NCBI GenBank assembly: GCA_963826055.1
Contig: CAWGVO010000009.1
Span: 1 to 64,000 of the forward strand
Length of the DNA stretch: 64,000 nt
Source: JBBDMC01 sp963826055
GTDB taxonomy: Bacteria > Pseudomonadota > Alphaproteobacteria > Rhizobiales > Kaistiaceae
Direction: 5' to 3'
Shown here in pieces: positions 62,983-64,000 of the stretch. Each line of letters starts with the position of its first letter. Position 1 is the stretch's first letter. Position numbers and translations under genes: made by a program. A model generated the notes under the pieces. That model ran no database searches. It had not been told where the DNA came from and saw nothing but the letters and a program-made list of their open reading frames with translations.

Positions 62983-64000
62983 TCAATACGCGTTGGCGAT
63001 CGGCAGTTCCTCGGCCGGGAAGAGGGTGATCACCCGGTGGCCGGTATCGGTCACCACCACCTCCTCCTCGATGCGCGCCGCCGAGTATCCGTCCTTGGCC
63101 GGGCAGTACGTCTCCAGCGCGAACACCATGCCGGTCTTGATCTCCATCGGCTGATCCAGCGAGGTGAGCCGCGAGATGATCGGCCGCTCGTGCAGCGCCA
63201 GGCCGAGGCCGTGGCCGAACTGCAGCCCGAACGCCGACATCTCGTCGGGAAAGCCGAACTCCGGCGCCGCCGGCCACACCGAGGCGATCGTGTCGGTCAT
63301 CACCCCCGGCTTGATCAGCTCGATCGCCTCGTCCAGCCACTCGCGGCAGCGCTTGTAGGCGTCGTGCTGCACCGGCGTCGCCCGCCCGACGTTGAACGTG
63401 CGGTAGTAGCAGGTGCGATAGCCCTGGTAGGACTGCAGGATGTCGAAGAAGGCCTGGTCGCCCGGCCGGATCAGCCGGTCGGTGAAGTTGTGCGGGTGCG
63501 GGTTGCAGCGCTCGCCGGAGATGGCGTTGATCGCCTCGACGTCGTCGGAGCCGAGCCGGTAGAGCATCTCGTTGGCCTTGGCGACGATGTCGTTTTCGCG
63601 CACCCCCGGCTTCAGCTCCTCCGAGATCATATGATAGGTGCCGTCGACCATGGCCGCCGCCTGATTGAGCAGGATGATCTCGTCGATGTTCTTGATCTCG
63701 CGCGCGTCGAGCATCACCTGCTGTCCGTCGACGACGTTCATCCCCGCCGCCTGCAGTTCGAACAGCATCGCCGTCTCGGCGTAGTCGACACCCACCGGCA
63801 TCTTGTCGACCCCGGCATCCTTCAACAGCGACATGATCTCCGCCGCGTGCCGCTTCATCAGCCCTGCCGAGGGCGGCACCGTGCCGCGCATGCCGAGCAT
63901 GCCGGCGCGCACGTTTTCCGGCTCCAGCCAGTCGCAATAGAGCCTGTGGTGGACGGCGGCCGAGCCGAAGTCCCAAACCAGCGGCTCCTTGCCGCGCATC
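62983..64000 (-). CDS. M24-family peptidase-fold protein, cut by the window edge
   Basis: The visible 339 residues hold the pita-bread domain of Xaa-Pro peptidase/creatinase type: GVDYAETAMLFELQAAGMNV, a substrate-side His pair in NPHPHNFTDR, the metal His in FGHGLGLALHERP, and Glu ligands in FALETYCPA and ARIEEEVVV. The first Asp ligand is present (FFDILQ), but the second, 11 residues on, is Cys (YRTCYYRTF). It may therefore not be a normal two-metal peptidase; creatinase- or lyase-like members of this fold are alternatives. The N-terminal domain lies beyond 64000, and the Met at 63999 is probably internal. Confidence 0.82.
   Translation of the reverse strand, partial: MRGKEPLVWDFGSAAVHHRLYCDWLEPENVRAGMLGMRGTVPPSAGLMKRHAAEIMSLLKDAGVDKMPVGVDYAETAMLFELQAAGMNVVDGQQVMLDAREIKNIDEIILLNQAAAMVDGTYHMISEELKPGVRENDIVAKANEMLYRLGSDDVEAINAISGERCNPHPHNFTDRLIRPGDQAFFDILQSYQGYRTCYYRTFNVGRATPVQHDAYKRCREWLDEAIELIKPGVMTDTIASVWPAAPEFGFPDEMSAFGLQFGHGLGLALHERPIISRLTSLDQPMEIKTGMVFALETYCPAKDGYSAARIEEEVVVTDTGHRVITLFPAEELPIANAY

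Overview
The window is 64 kb of GC-rich DNA (roughly two thirds or more G+C by eye) from a bacterial chromosome. Gene content and order point to an alphaproteobacterium. Pointers include a ChvG/ChvI two-component pair followed by a short HPr kinase, a DivL-type kinase with Tyr at the phosphoacceptor position, an AccD without the zinc-ribbon cysteines, a TIGR02300/FYDLN-type acidic protein, a Mur-like Fur protein and the order ahcY-divL-tsaE-addB-addA-trxA-folC-accD-trp. The order within the class (Rhodospirillales-like or other) cannot be fixed from this window. No phage, insertion sequence, CRISPR array or integron was seen.

Layout. (1) 0-25.4 kb, all on the + strand, is a housekeeping block: murJ, trpS, a universal stress protein, a NifU-type protein, tsaB-rimI, a Fur-family regulator, a metallo-beta-lactamase-fold protein, miaB-phoH-ybeY-corC-lnt, a HTH regulator, metK, trmB, then the translation and RNA operon rimP-nusA-ylxR-infB-(YcxB-like gene)-rbfA-truB-rpsO-pnp. 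That operon is preceded by a promoter plus an intrinsic-terminator-like attenuator. pnp has a very long leader hairpin and ends at a strong terminator. (2) 25.4-26.7 kb on the - strand holds a small secreted cysteine protein and a HugZ-type protein. (3) 26.8-44.2 kb on the + strand holds chvI-chvG-hprK-EIIA-HPr, ahcY, divL, a tsaE/sugar-kinase fusion, a MurU-like nucleotidyltransferase, addB, addA and trxA. (4) 44.2-58.7 kb on the - strand, read right to left, holds aroA, cmk, an intercalated ugpB-A-E transporter, rpsA, sppA, ihfB, a LapA-like protein, trpF, trpB, a small unknown gene, trpA, accD and folC. (5) 58.9-64 kb is mixed: the TIGR02300 protein, tRNA-Ala(GGC), a methyltransferase, a secreted protein, an SDR, a HIBADH-type dehydrogenase and a cut-off M24-family protein. 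This last part is the most accessory-like.

How the genes work together. The left block joins tRNA modification (TsaB, MiaB, TrmB, TruB), ribosome maturation (RimI, RimP, RbfA, YbeY), transcription and translation factors (NusA, IF2) and RNA turnover (PNPase). The middle block joins envelope-stress signalling and the nitrogen/carbon PTS branch (ChvGI, HprK, EIIA, HPr) with SAH recycling, cell-cycle control (DivL), t6A synthesis (TsaE), peptidoglycan recycling (AmgK/MurU-like) and recombination repair (AddAB).

An important caveat is that 14 apparent frameshifts interrupt conserved genes between 30.2 and 59.3 kb (EIIA, ahcY, divL, addB, addA, accD, aroA, the TIGR02300 gene), with none seen in the first 30 kb. 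Most are repaired by removing one base, so assembly errors are more likely than gene decay. The genes are listed as intact loci with approximate frameshift positions.
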